A stretch of DNA of 64,000 bases, from NCBI GenBank assembly GCA_012735215.1, contig JAAYHX010000023.1, positions 1 to 64,000 on the forward strand, read 5' to 3'. The DNA is from Tissierellia bacterium. GTDB taxonomy: Bacteria; Bacillota; Clostridia; Tissierellales; Tepidimicrobiaceae. How positions within the stretch are numbered: position 1 is the first letter of the stretch; every line of letters starts with the position of its first letter. Below are positions 8,414 to 16,924 of this stretch, piece by piece. The translations under genes and the position numbers were made by a program. A model generated the notes under the pieces. The model was not told the origin of the DNA and ran no database searches. It saw nothing but the letters and a program-made list of their open reading frames with translations.

Positions 8414-9389
8414 ATTGAAAATAGGTTCTGATTACATTTAAGTCCTTGGATATGCTGAGAACTAGCATCAATTTTATTCTAGCTTTTTGCCCAGGAAGGG
8501 ATCCTCCTAATATAACTCCTAGATCCTTCAAATGTTTTCCTCCACCTTCATAACCATATGTATCTAAAACCCTTCCTGTAGGACATCTGGACACTAAGAC
8601 TACAGGAATATTATTATCAATTGCCCTTTTAATACCTTCCACCATGGCAGGAGGCACATTCCCTCTACCAAGGGCTTCAATTACTATGCCCTTGTAACCG
8701 CTGTTTATATAGAAATGCAGTATATCAGATTCCATACCAGGTACGCACTTTATTAAACCTACCTTTTCCTCTATTTCATTCGTATCTATATGTTTCCTTT
8801 TCAGTATATCCCTGTAGAATATTACCTCATCATTATCCACTATACCTAAGGGGCCAAATTCTGGAGATTTAAAGGTATCTAAAGACAAGGTGTTAGTCTT
8901 TGTTACTTCACTGGCTGCATTTACTTCGTTATTCATTACAACCAAGACTCCTTTATTACGTGCATTTGGAGAAATAGCTGTGCACACTGCAGCTGATAGA
9001 TTGCTAGAACCATCATATCCTAGTTCAGAGCTGTTTCTCATAGCTCCAACCACTATAATAGGCTTTTCAGATTTTACAGTCAGATCAATCAAATAAGCCG
9101 TTTCTTCTAAGGTATCTGTTCCATGGGTAACTATGACCCCTGTGATATCCTGCCTATTTATTGTTTTTTTGACTAATTTGGCTAATTCCATCATCAACTT
9201 AGGGCCAATATGGGGACTAGGTAAATTTGAAAAATTAATTATTTCAAATTCAGCGAATTTTTCAATGTTTGTTACCATGGCCATTATCTCTTCCGATGTA
9301 AGAGCAGGTATGGCAGCATGTATTCTTGGATCTATCTTCATTGAAATGGTGCCTCCAGTAAATATAATGGCTACTTTGTTACTAGACAT
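8412..9389 (-). CDS. ansA: L-asparaginase, cytoplasmic
   Basis: A 325-aa asparaginase that hydrolyses L-asparagine to aspartate and ammonia. The first nucleophile motif is TGGTISM near residue 11. The second catalytic block, THGTDTLEETAY near residue 89, holds the Thr-Asp pair, and GAMR near residue 115 and the later DGSSNL also fit. It lacks a signal peptide, so it is cytosolic. In sequence the THGTD block is closer to the type II form than to E. coli type I. AAAAGGAGG precedes the ATG. It is monocistronic. Confidence 0.92.
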   Translation of the reverse strand: MSSNKVAIIFTGGTISMKIDPRIHAAIPALTSEEIMAMVTNIEKFAEFEIINFSNLPSPHIGPKLMMELAKLVKKTINRQDITGVIVTHGTDTLEETAYLIDLTVKSEKPIIVVGAMRNSSELGYDGSSNLSAAVCTAISPNARNKGVLVVMNNEVNAASEVTKTNTLSLDTFKSPEFGPLGIVDNDEVIFYRDILKRKHIDTNEIEEKVGLIKCVPGMESDILHFYINSGYKGIVIEALGRGNVPPAMVEGIKRAIDNNIPVVLVSRCPTGRVLDTYGYEGGGKHLKDLGVILGGSLPGQKARIKLMLVLSISKDLNVIRTYFQ

Positions 9390-9447
9390 AATGGGCCTCC
9401 TTTTATGTATGGTAATTATATTTTAACATAATTATATGAAATAATTT

Positions 9448-9565
9448 CAAAAAGAAAAAAGGCCCCTCAAAAGGAGCCTTTCACCTATTAAAAGGTGAAT
9501 ATTAACCGTTCAAAAGGGGTATTGGGAATAGAGATCTTATTTGAGGTTACCAGGGGGATAACCAC
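9448..9565 (-). ncRNA. Candidate small RNA with C-rich, anti-Shine-Dalgarno-like segments
   Basis: A strong minus-strand promoter is followed by about 118 nt without a reading frame, ending in an intrinsic terminator. Three hairpins can be drawn: a 5-6 bp stem with a CCCCC loop near 9543-9565, a 7-bp stem at 9480-9499, and the terminator stem (10 bp, 9458-9467 with 9472-9481) before TTTTTTCTTTTT. The RNA contains CCCCUUUUGAA and CUCCUUUUGA, both complementary to AAAAGGRG ribosome sites. No known RNA family was recognised. 6S and SRP RNA do not fit in size or motif. Confidence 0.6.
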
Positions 9566-9571
9566 TTATAA

Positions 9572-9600
9572 AGTATAGCAAATTACGACAAACTTTGCAA
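9572..9600 (-). promoter_or_regulatory. Sigma-A promoter for the candidate small RNA
   Basis: On minus, TTGCAA (9595-9600) and TATACT (9572-9577) are 17 bp apart, placing the start near 9565. No protein gene on minus follows before the terminator at 9458-9481. Confidence 0.65.
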
Positions 9601-9701
9601 TACTTTTTTTGATAAATTTTTTAGATTTAATTATTCCTTTAACCTAACACTGAAATTATATATAATTATTATGAAAAGCTAAATACTTGGGGGGTCTTAT
9701 C

Positions 9702-10307
9702 ATGGATAATAAAATATTATTAGCAAAAAATAGTTTAAAGGAAAATGGCTTTCAAGTTGAAGTCTTTCCTAGTGCTAAGGAAGCAAAGGAAGCTTTATTA
9801 AAAGAAATTGGTATAGAAGAGTCAGTTGCCTTTGGAGGCTCTGTAACCCTAGAGGAGTTAAATATCTATGAGGAGTTGAAAGATAGAGGAAATGAAGTAT
9901 ATTGGCATTGGAAGGTAGAAGACAAGGATAGTGAAAGAACAAAAGCAGCTATTACTGATGTTTACCTAACTAGTACCAATGCAGTAACAATGGATGGTAA
10001 GTTAGTCAACATGGATGGGGTTGGCAATAGGGTAGCTTCTATGATCTTTGGTCATAAAAGGGTATATGTAATTGTCGGAAAGAATAAAATATGCAAGGAT
10101 TATGACGAAGCTACAAGGAGAATAAAACATGTGGCTGCCCCCAAAAATACAAAAAGGCTCAATACCAACACCCCTTGTAAGTTTACTGGAACTTGTAACG
10201 ATTGCGATTCTCCAGAAAGGATTTGCAATGTTGAGGTTATAATTCATAAGAATCCAATGGGATCAGACATTAACATATTTATTGTTGACGAAGAATTGGG
10301 ATTCTAG
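9702..10307 (+). CDS. LUD-domain protein (LutC/YkgG family)
   Basis: A 201-aa LUD (DUF162) protein related to LutC, a subunit of lactate-utilisation complexes, although no lutA or lutB is nearby. Visible features are VAFGGSVTLEEL near residue 42, a central STNAVTMDG, the NMDGVGNRVA segment and a C-terminal PCKFTGTCNDCDSPERIC cysteine cluster that could bind metal. The ATG at 9702 follows GGGGGG; a TTG at 9687 would put the ribosome site inside the frame. The function of stand-alone LUD proteins in clostridia is unknown. Confidence 0.8.
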   Translation: MDNKILLAKNSLKENGFQVEVFPSAKEAKEALLKEIGIEESVAFGGSVTLEELNIYEELKDRGNEVYWHWKVEDKDSERTKAAITDVYLTSTNAVTMDGKLVNMDGVGNRVASMIFGHKRVYVIVGKNKICKDYDEATRRIKHVAAPKNTKRLNTNTPCKFTGTCNDCDSPERICNVEVIIHKNPMGSDINIFIVDEELGF

Positions 10308-10325
10308 ATAGAATGAGGTGATAGT

Positions 10326-11477
10326 TTGGAAATATATTTAGATAACTGTTCCACTACCAGACCCAGGGAAGAAGTTATAGAAGAGATGGTAAAGGCACTA
10401 AGGGATGAGTATGGTAATCCTTCATCCCTTCACCGCCTAGGCCTAAAGGCAGAAAAGAGCATAGAGCACAGTAGGCAGGTAATTGCCAGTGCTTTAAGGG
10501 TCAGTCCAGATGAGGTCTATTTTACCTCTGGTGCTACTGAAAGCAATAACCTTGCTATCAAAAGCATTATAGATAAGTATAGTAAGTTTGGAAAACACAT
10601 TATAACCACAAGCATAGAACATCCTTCTGTACTAAATGTTATGAAAAAGTATGAGGAAAGGGGATATGATGTAACCTATCTAAAAGTAGATTCCAATGGA
10701 GTTATTTCATTGGAAGAACTAGCAAATTGTATTAGAGAGGACACCATTCTAATATCTATTATGCAGGTGAACAATGAAGTAGGGAGCATTCAACCAACTT
10801 GGAAGGTTAAAGAGCTAATAAAGGAGAAAAAGTCTAGGGCTCTATTACATGTTGATGGCGTTCAAGCCTTTGGCAAAATCCCAGTTAAATTAAAGGATTG
10901 GGAAATTGATGCTTTTTCTATAAGTGGGCATAAATTACACGGTCCCAAAGGGATTGGTGTATTATATATAAATAAGGACTTAAAGCTTAGCCCAGTAGTA
11001 TATGGGGGAAATCAGGAAAGGGGCTTTCGTTCAGGTACAGAAAATGTACCAGGCATAATTGGATTAGGGAAAGCAGTAGAAATCATGGAAAAAAATTTTG
11101 AAGTAGAACAAGACCTGGTACGTAAACTTAAGCTCTATTTTATAGATAGACTGCAAGAAATAGATAAAATACTCATAAACAGCAAGGATGAATACTCTTC
11201 ACCTTATGTATTAAATGTTTCCTTTGAATATGTTAGAGGTGAAGTACTACTCCATTACTTAGAGAACAAGGGTATATACGTATCCACCACTTCAGCCTGT
11301 TCTTCTAAAGGAAGTAAAAAGAGCCAAGTTCTGGCAGAGCTAGGATTGACAGATAGGCAGATAGAAGGGGCTATAAGATTCTGTCTTTCCTATGAGATTA
11401 CAAAAGAAGATATAGACTATACCATAGACGTACTAAAGGATTCAGTAGAAGAGATTAGACAAATAACTATGAGGTGA
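10326..11477 (+). CDS. Cysteine desulfurase (NifS/IscS family, NifZ-like)
   Basis: A 383-aa PLP enzyme that releases sulfur from cysteine as a protein persulfide. The cofactor lysine is in SISGHKLHGPKG near residue 205. The active cysteine is in TTSACSSKGSKK near residue 325. Other conserved parts are TSGATESNN and NNEVGSIQP. The TTG start has GAGGTGA upstream. The next gene, thiI, starts across its stop codon, the usual nifZ-thiI pairing in Firmicutes, so its likely job is to feed sulfur to tRNA 4-thiouridine synthesis rather than general Fe-S assembly. Confidence 0.92.
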   Translation: MEIYLDNCSTTRPREEVIEEMVKALRDEYGNPSSLHRLGLKAEKSIEHSRQVIASALRVSPDEVYFTSGATESNNLAIKSIIDKYSKFGKHIITTSIEHPSVLNVMKKYEERGYDVTYLKVDSNGVISLEELANCIREDTILISIMQVNNEVGSIQPTWKVKELIKEKKSRALLHVDGVQAFGKIPVKLKDWEIDAFSISGHKLHGPKGIGVLYINKDLKLSPVVYGGNQERGFRSGTENVPGIIGLGKAVEIMEKNFEVEQDLVRKLKLYFIDRLQEIDKILINSKDEYSSPYVLNVSFEYVRGEVLLHYLENKGIYVSTTSACSSKGSKKSQVLAELGLTDRQIEGAIRFCLSYEITKEDIDYTIDVLKDSVEEIRQITMR

Positions 11478-11482
11478 TAATA

Positions 11483-12646
11483 TTGGATAAAGTACTAAGT
11501 ATCAGTGTAGGTGAAATAGCACTTAAGGGACTAAATAGGAGATATTTTGAAGATAAGCTTATATCCCAGATAAAAAAATGTCTCCACGGCCTGCCCTATA
11601 AAAGGATATATAAAGAACAGGGAAAGATATATATTGAAGCTGAAGGAGACTTGGAAAAGATCATAAATCGGGTAAAAAAGGTGTTTGGGATTGTCCATAT
11701 AAGCCCATGTGTAAGGATAGAAAAGAACATGGAAGAGCTAAAAAAAGCTGTTGTTGAAGTTGCCAAGGATAAGATAAAAGAAAATTCCATAAAAACCTTT
11801 AAAGTAGAAACTAATAGGGTTGATAAAAAGTTTCCTATCAAATCCCCAGAAGTTTCACGCCAGATGGGGGCGGTCATATTAAAAAATATAGAAGGTTTAA
11901 GTGTTGATGTAAGCAAACCTGATCTATATGTCTACGTAGATATAAAAGAATATATATATGTGTATACAGATAAGATAAAAGGCTATGGAGGCCTACCTAT
12001 TGGTACCAATGGTAAGGGCTTGCTCCTTTTATCAGGAGGCATAGATAGCCCTGTAGCAGGATTTTTGATGGCTAAACGGGGTGTAGAAGTAAGTGCTATG
12101 CACTTTCACAGCTATCCCTTCACCAGTGAAAGGGCTGAGGAGAAGGTTAAATCCCTTGCCAAGATACTGTCCATCTATACAGGCAAGATAAGGATGTATA
12201 GTGTAAACATATTGGATATACAGAAGGAGATAAACAAGAAATGTCCAGAAGACCAGATGACTATCCTATCCCGCAGATTTATGATGAGAATTGCTGAAAG
12301 GGTTGCTAATGAAAATAATATAAATGCCCTTATAACTGGAGAAAGTCTAGGTCAGGTAGCAAGTCAAACTATAGAGAGTCTCTCTGTAACCAATTCTTCA
12401 GTAAACATGCCCATATTTAGGCCCCTAATAGGCTTGGACAAGACCCAGATTATTGAAATAGCGAAAGACATAGAGACCTATGAAACATCCATTTTACCCT
12501 ATGATGATTGCTGTACCCTATTTTTGCCAAAACATCCGGTAACCAAGCCAAAGTTAGAAGTAATTGAGGAATCTGAAAGGAACTTGGATGTAGAAGAGCT
12601 TATTAACAAGGCCTTAGAGACAATGACTATCCATGAAATTGAATAA
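11483..12646 (+). CDS. thiI: tRNA 4-thiouridine synthase ThiI
   Basis: A 387-aa sulfurtransferase that modifies U8 of tRNA. It has an N-terminal ferredoxin-like domain, a THUMP domain (about residues 55-165), and a PP-loop ATP pyrophosphatase with LLSGGIDSPVAG near residue 180. It ends before any rhodanese domain, as in Bacillus-type ThiI, so the sulfur comes from the upstream cysteine desulfurase. The TTG at 11483 was chosen because GAGGTG lies 6 nt upstream; the alternative GTG at 11474 overlaps that site. Confidence 0.93.
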   Translation: MDKVLSISVGEIALKGLNRRYFEDKLISQIKKCLHGLPYKRIYKEQGKIYIEAEGDLEKIINRVKKVFGIVHISPCVRIEKNMEELKKAVVEVAKDKIKENSIKTFKVETNRVDKKFPIKSPEVSRQMGAVILKNIEGLSVDVSKPDLYVYVDIKEYIYVYTDKIKGYGGLPIGTNGKGLLLLSGGIDSPVAGFLMAKRGVEVSAMHFHSYPFTSERAEEKVKSLAKILSIYTGKIRMYSVNILDIQKEINKKCPEDQMTILSRRFMMRIAERVANENNINALITGESLGQVASQTIESLSVTNSSVNMPIFRPLIGLDKTQIIEIAKDIETYETSILPYDDCCTLFLPKHPVTKPKLEVIEESERNLDVEELINKALETMTIHEIE

Positions 12647-12669
12647 GGGAAATGCTTCTTAGCTTAAAC

Positions 12670-12695
12670 AACTGGGATTATCCCAGTTTTCTTTT
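12670..12695 (+). terminator. Rho-independent terminator after thiI
   Basis: An 8-bp stem (12670-12677 with 12681-12688) with a 3-nt loop, then TTCTTTT. Confidence 0.8.
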
Positions 12696-12786
12696 GTGGA
12701 AGATGCTTATATAATACAATAGTGTTGGAATATAATACTATTAGGGTATAAGATTTGTATAAGACTTAACAATAAGGAGGTTAAAC

Positions 12787-13341
12787 ATGAAGAAAACAGG
12801 TATTATAATTATTGCAGTAGTGATTGTATTAGTCATGCTTGTTGCCAATAGCTACAATAAATTGGTTACATTAGAAGAAAGCGTGGACAGTGCATGGGCA
12901 CAGGTAGAAAACCTATTAAAAAGAAGAGCTGACTTAATACCCAACTTAGTAAACACAGTAAAAGGGTATGCTAGTCATGAAGAAGAGGTATTAACTCAGA
13001 TCACAGAAGCTAGATCAAGCTTTAACCAGGCAAGTACACCTGATGAATATGCTGAAGCTAATGCTCAATTTGAAAGGGCTCTGTCTAATTTATATGTAGT
13101 AGTTGAAAACTATCCAGAACTAAAAGCAAATGAGAATTTTTCCAACCTGCAGTTTGAGCTAGCGGGCACAGAAAATAGAATATCTACAGAGAGAATGAGA
13201 TATAATGAAGCTGTTCAAAAATACAATACTACTATTAAGAGATTTCCTACAAACATTTTAGCAAACCTATTTGGATTTGAAGGAAGACAGTACTTTGAAA
13301 TAGATGAAGGAGACAGAGATGTACCAGAGGTCAACTTCTAG
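12787..13341 (+). CDS. LemA family protein
   Basis: A 184-aa LemA protein: one N-terminal membrane segment (residues 4-20) and a long helical-bundle domain with the family signature SVDSAWAQVENLLKRRADL followed by IPNLVNTVKGYA. The membrane anchor leaves the bundle outside the cell. Family members often stand next to TPM-domain genes, as here. The molecular role is not established. GGAGG precedes the ATG. It is the first gene of an apparent five-gene operon ending in a zinc-type ABC transporter. Confidence 0.92.
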   Translation: MKKTGIIIIAVVIVLVMLVANSYNKLVTLEESVDSAWAQVENLLKRRADLIPNLVNTVKGYASHEEEVLTQITEARSSFNQASTPDEYAEANAQFERALSNLYVVVENYPELKANENFSNLQFELAGTENRISTERMRYNEAVQKYNTTIKRFPTNILANLFGFEGRQYFEIDEGDRDVPEVNF

Positions 13342-13350
13342 GTGATGAAA

Positions 13351-14118
13351 ATGAAGAAAAAGAATTTGTTGCTCATATGCCTTTTGATTATATTTATAAG
13401 CTCTCCAAGCTTTTCCATTGAGCTGGAAATACCAAAGCCTACTTCTTCCTTCTATGTATATGATGGGTCCGATATAATAGATGAAAAAGCTGAAGAATAC
13501 ATCATAAGGACCAATGAAGAGCTGTATAAAAGAACTGGTTCCCAAATTGTAGTTTTTACAATAGATTCACTGGAAAACACAAATATAAACCAATTTGCTG
13601 TAAAACTCTTTGAAGAGTGGGGGATAGGCAGCAAAGAATATGATAATGGCCTGCTCATGCTAATAGTTCCAGAAGAAAGGCAGATTTGGATAGAGGTAGG
13701 ATATGGATTGGAGGGGGCCTTACCAGATAGCAAGGTAGGCAGAATAATTGAAGACTCAATCCTTCCATATTTCAGAGAAGACAAGTACACTGAAGGTGTA
13801 ATTGCTGGTTTTAACGACATAATCAATGAGGTTGAAAGAGAGTACAATATCCAATTGGAACGGGATAGGATAAATGAAGATTATTACAATCTAGACGAAT
13901 ATCACCCAGTAAGTGGTTTATTTAGCGGTTTAAAGGGAATACTCCTAGTCATAGGGGTAGTTATATTTCTAATCGTAGATTTCAAATTTTTCAATGGCTA
14001 TCTGACCTATTTATTCATATTTAGAGGTCGTGGTGGAAGATATGGAAGGGGAGGAGGTAGCAGCAATCGGGGTGGCGGCGGCAGATCTGGTGGAGGCGGC
14101 GCTGGTGGACGTTGGTAA
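13351..14118 (+). CDS. TPM-domain membrane protein (YgcG family)
   Basis: A 255-aa exported protein: signal peptide (about residues 1-24), a TPM domain (about residues 30-165) with YVYDGSDIIDEKAEEYI and the VGYGLEGALPDSKVGRII motif, one membrane segment near residue 200, and a Gly/Ser/Arg-rich tail ending GGAGGRW. This is the standard YgcG layout. The ATG at 13351 is preceded by AGGTGAT; GTG/ATG codons just upstream overlap that site. It is coupled to lemA, 9 nt downstream of its stop. TPM proteins are implicated in membrane or photosystem protein turnover elsewhere; here the role is open. Confidence 0.88.
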   Translation: MKKKNLLLICLLIIFISSPSFSIELEIPKPTSSFYVYDGSDIIDEKAEEYIIRTNEELYKRTGSQIVVFTIDSLENTNINQFAVKLFEEWGIGSKEYDNGLLMLIVPEERQIWIEVGYGLEGALPDSKVGRIIEDSILPYFREDKYTEGVIAGFNDIINEVEREYNIQLERDRINEDYYNLDEYHPVSGLFSGLKGILLVIGVVIFLIVDFKFFNGYLTYLFIFRGRGGRYGRGGGSSNRGGGGRSGGGGAGGRW

Positions 14119-14133
14119 GAAAGGATGAGTAAA

Positions 14134-15027
14134 ATGAGGAAACTAATCATAATTCTATTTTCAATAATGTTAATAATAGTTGGATGTTCTTCAGAAGCTA
14201 ATTTAAACAGTAATGGAAGTGAAGATAATCTGGTATATGTATCCTTCTACCCCCTATACTTTTTGGCAGATGAAATAGGAGGGGATCATATCGACTTGAG
14301 AATGGTAGTACCAAATGGTGTAGAATCTCATGAGTACGAACCTAGCATGCAGCAGCTGAAGGACATAGAAAAGGCCCAGTTGTTTATATACAATGGAGCT
14401 GGCTTTGAAAGCTGGGCAGATAAAGTTGTAGGAAATATAATAGAAGAAGACAGGACTATTAATGCCTCTGAATCAGTCCATCTAATCATGGAGGATAATA
14501 ATCCAGATCCCCATATATGGTTAAGTCCCCAAAACATGATCAAGATTGGTGAAACAATAAAGGATAGGCTTGTCTTAATGGATGCAGCAAACAAGGATGA
14601 ATATGAAAGGAATTTTAATGAACTAGCCAGCCGATTAATGGAGCTGGACAATAAGTATTTTGAAGAACTGAAGGATAAAAGCAAGGATTCCATAATAGTA
14701 TCCCATGCTGCCTTTACCTATCTGGCTGATAGGTATGGCTTTGAGCAAATTCCTGTTGCAGGCATTTCTCCAGAACAAGAACCAAGTTCAAAGACTATAG
14801 CAGATCTTATAGAGATTGTCAAAAATGATAACCATGAATACATTCTATTGGAAACTTTGGCTAGTCCAAAAACAGTACAAGTAATTGCAGAAGAGACAAA
14901 CCTACAAGTTCTCACCTTAAATCCTATAGAAGGATTAACAGAGGAAGATATAACAAATGGTGAAGACTATATAACCATAATGGAAAAAAACCTTGAAAAC
15001 TTAAAGAAAGCCTTGGTGATGAAGTAA
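14134..15027 (+). CDS. znuA: Zinc/manganese ABC transporter binding lipoprotein
   Basis: A 297-aa cluster A-I metal-binding lipoprotein with lipobox IIVGC (Cys18). Ligands visible are His in SHEYEPS, His in DPHIWLSP, His in VSHAAFTY and a C-terminal acidic residue near ETLASP. The ABC cassette and permease follow directly. There is no long His-rich loop as in E. coli ZnuA, so zinc and manganese remain possible. The ATG at 14134 has AAAGGA 8 nt upstream; the ATG at 14125 overlaps the ribosome site. Confidence 0.9.
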   Translation: MRKLIIILFSIMLIIVGCSSEANLNSNGSEDNLVYVSFYPLYFLADEIGGDHIDLRMVVPNGVESHEYEPSMQQLKDIEKAQLFIYNGAGFESWADKVVGNIIEEDRTINASESVHLIMEDNNPDPHIWLSPQNMIKIGETIKDRLVLMDAANKDEYERNFNELASRLMELDNKYFEELKDKSKDSIIVSHAAFTYLADRYGFEQIPVAGISPEQEPSSKTIADLIEIVKNDNHEYILLETLASPKTVQVIAEETNLQVLTLNPIEGLTEEDITNGEDYITIMEKNLENLKKALVMK

Positions 15028-15028
15028 T

Positions 15029-15781
15029 ATGGATGAGCATATAGTCAGTATGGAAAATGTAAGCTTTAGCTATGGGAAAGCCCCAACCCTCAGCAAGGTC
15101 AATCTACATGTAGACAGAGGTGACTTTGTAGGCATTGTAGGACCCAATGGATCTGCCAAAACTACCCTATTAAAGCTAATGGTAGGTCTACTAAAACCAG
15201 ATGAAGGTAGCATAAAACTGTTTGGACAAAGTATAGATGATTTTAGGGATTACCAACGGATAGGCTATATTTCTCAAAATGTAAGGGAATTCAATATAAT
15301 GTTTCCTGCTACAGTGGAGGAGGTAGTAGGGGCTGAAATCAATGCTAGAAGAAGCATTTTTAGTAGAACTAAAGAGGAAGATAAGGATAGAATATATGAA
15401 GTCTTACAAAGGGTGGAAATGATAGATTACAAAAAACAAAAAGTTGGCAGCTTATCTGGGGGACAGAAGCAAAGGATTTTTATAGCTAGGGCTTTAATCA
15501 ACAATCCTGAAATTCTTTTTATGGATGAGCCCTTGGTAGGGGTTGATTTAGACTCTCAGAACAAATTCTACAGTCTCTTGGATAGGTTAAAAGAAGATTA
15601 TAACATTACTATAGTAATGGTATCCCATGATATTGGCGTCATCTCAGAAAAGGTAAACAGGCTTTTCTGCCTATCCAATGGAAGGGTCTATGATCATGAT
15701 CTAACCAAGGATATACATGGAGCTAATATATTAGAAGACTTATACGGGAAAAATGTAAGACTGCTATTTCATAAGCATTAG
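15029..15781 (+). CDS. znuC: Zinc/manganese ABC transporter ATP-binding protein
   Basis: A 250-aa ABC ATPase. The Walker A is GPNGSAKTT, with Ala where Gly is usual, a variant seen in this metal-transporter family. The signature LSGGQKQRIFIARAL and Walker B EILFMDEPLVGVD are intact, and the switch His lies in MVSHDIG. It starts one base after znuA ends and is followed by the permease. Confidence 0.93.
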   Translation: MDEHIVSMENVSFSYGKAPTLSKVNLHVDRGDFVGIVGPNGSAKTTLLKLMVGLLKPDEGSIKLFGQSIDDFRDYQRIGYISQNVREFNIMFPATVEEVVGAEINARRSIFSRTKEEDKDRIYEVLQRVEMIDYKKQKVGSLSGGQKQRIFIARALINNPEILFMDEPLVGVDLDSQNKFYSLLDRLKEDYNITIVMVSHDIGVISEKVNRLFCLSNGRVYDHDLTKDIHGANILEDLYGKNVRLLFHKH

Positions 15782-15791
15782 GAGGATGAAG

Positions 15792-16595
15792 ATGTTAAGT
15801 TACGAGTTCATGAGAAGAAGCCTAATTATGGGGATTATGATAGGAATTGTGGCTCCTAGTGTTGGATATTTTCTTGTTCTAAGAAGGCAATCGGTAATTG
15901 GGGATACCCTATCCCATGTGGCCCTATCAGGGGCAGCCTTTGGGATGCTAACCAATTCCTATCCAATATTTACTGCTATAATATTTACAGTAATAGCCTC
16001 CTTAGGTATAGAAGGCCTTAGAAAAAAATTTAAACACTATGCAGAGCTGTCCTTATCCATCATCCTGTCAGCTGGGATTGGATTAGCTTCAATCTTGATA
16101 AGCTTAGGAAACACTCAAGGGGTTTTATCCTACCTATTTGGTAGCCTATCCTTAGTATCCTCAGAGGAGATCTTGTTATTTACCCTCTTAAGTGTTTTAA
16201 TAATAGGAACCATAATATTCTTATATAACAAGATGTTCTATATAACCTTTGATGAAGAAAGTGCATATTTAGCAGGCCTATCCACAAACAGGATTAATAT
16301 ATTCTTTTCAATACTTGTAGCTTTGACCATAGCTATATCTATGAGAATAGTTGGGGTGCTTTTAATATCATCCTTAATGGTACTGCCGGTGGCTGCAAGT
16401 ATACTGATTGCTAAGAGCTTTAAATCTGGGCTAGTGTATTCCTTACTTTTCGGAGTTGTATCTGTAATTATAGGACTAACCTTATCCTATTACTTAAACT
16501 TGGCAACAGGAGGGACCATAGTCTTATCGGCCTTAGCCATCTTGCTAATTGTCATTATGTTTCAAAGTATAAAGAAACCCAAAAATACGTTTTGA
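15792..16595 (+). CDS. znuB: Zinc/manganese ABC transporter permease
   Basis: A 267-aa ABC-3 family permease with about eight hydrophobic segments, including the conserved RRQSVIGDTLSHVALSGAA region near residue 32 and RIVGVLLISSLMVLPVAAS near residue 185. The ATG at 15792 follows GGAGG by 6 nt; an ATG at 15786 is adjacent to the site. Its stop codon lies in the left arm of the terminator, so it ends the lemA-tpm-znuACB operon. Confidence 0.93.
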   Translation: MLSYEFMRRSLIMGIMIGIVAPSVGYFLVLRRQSVIGDTLSHVALSGAAFGMLTNSYPIFTAIIFTVIASLGIEGLRKKFKHYAELSLSIILSAGIGLASILISLGNTQGVLSYLFGSLSLVSSEEILLFTLLSVLIIGTIIFLYNKMFYITFDEESAYLAGLSTNRINIFFSILVALTIAISMRIVGVLLISSLMVLPVAASILIAKSFKSGLVYSLLFGVVSVIIGLTLSYYLNLATGGTIVLSALAILLIVIMFQSIKKPKNTF

Positions 16596-16619
16596 TGTAA
16601 ATTCAAAACGTATTTTTTT
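16581..16619 (+). terminator. Rho-independent terminator after znuB
   Basis: A 15-bp stem (16581-16595 with 16603-16617) with a 7-nt loop and T-run. The A-rich left arm may also work on minus. Confidence 0.85.
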
Positions 16620-16820
16620 ATTTTTATTGCAATATAAGAAATAATAACTAATAAATAGAAAAAATCTTTATAGTTTAAAGCTCTAAAAATTGTAAAGAAA
16701 AGAAAATATTTTAATATTAAATTAAAAATAAGCATATACTAAATTAATTTATTTTATCAATGTTATGAAAGCCTGCAAATTACACGGTTTCAAGCAAAAT
16801 AAAATTTATAAAAAAATATA
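16620..16820. other. AT-rich intergenic stretch with no recognised gene
   Basis: About 200 bp of very AT-rich sequence between the znuB terminator and the pot promoter. I see no reading frame with a ribosome site and no clear structured RNA. Confidence 0.6.
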
Positions 16821-16849
16821 TTGATTTTTTACATTACATTGCTTATAAT
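16821..16849 (+). promoter_or_regulatory. Sigma-A promoter of the regulator-pot operon
   Basis: TTGATT (16821-16826) and TATAAT (16844-16849) with a 17-bp spacer; start near 16856. The leader then carries the paired palindromes described next. Confidence 0.75.
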
Positions 16850-16867
16850 GGAATGGTGCAAATTATG

Positions 16868-16894
16868 GTTTAGTAAACATAAACAATTTGTTTA
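16868..16894. promoter_or_regulatory. Tandem palindromes, likely operators for the XRE-cupin regulator
   Basis: GTTTA-G-TAAAC (16868-16878) is followed by TAAACA-ATT-TGTTTA (16880-16894). The half-site TAAAC/GTTTA occurs four times just downstream of the promoter and before the regulator gene, the expected position for an autorepressor operator. Confidence 0.55.
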
Positions 16895-16924
16895 ATATAC
16901 TCAATTTTATTGAGGAGGATAAAT

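Noticed and set aside
12717-12746. AATAGT...ACTATTAG seen here and again near 22738-22763
   Set aside because: Spacing differs (13 and 11 bp) and AATAGTGTT also occurs at a plain -35 region near 49-57, so it is more likely promoter-like sequence than a shared operator.
12767-12786. TTAAC...GTTAA before lemA as an AdcR-type zinc site
   Set aside because: The half-sites are 9 bp apart instead of 2 and include the ribosome site, so it does not match the known operator.
14026-14116. GGTGG/GGAGG-rich stretch as a DNA repeat
   Set aside because: It encodes the Gly-rich tail that is normal for TPM/YgcG proteins.
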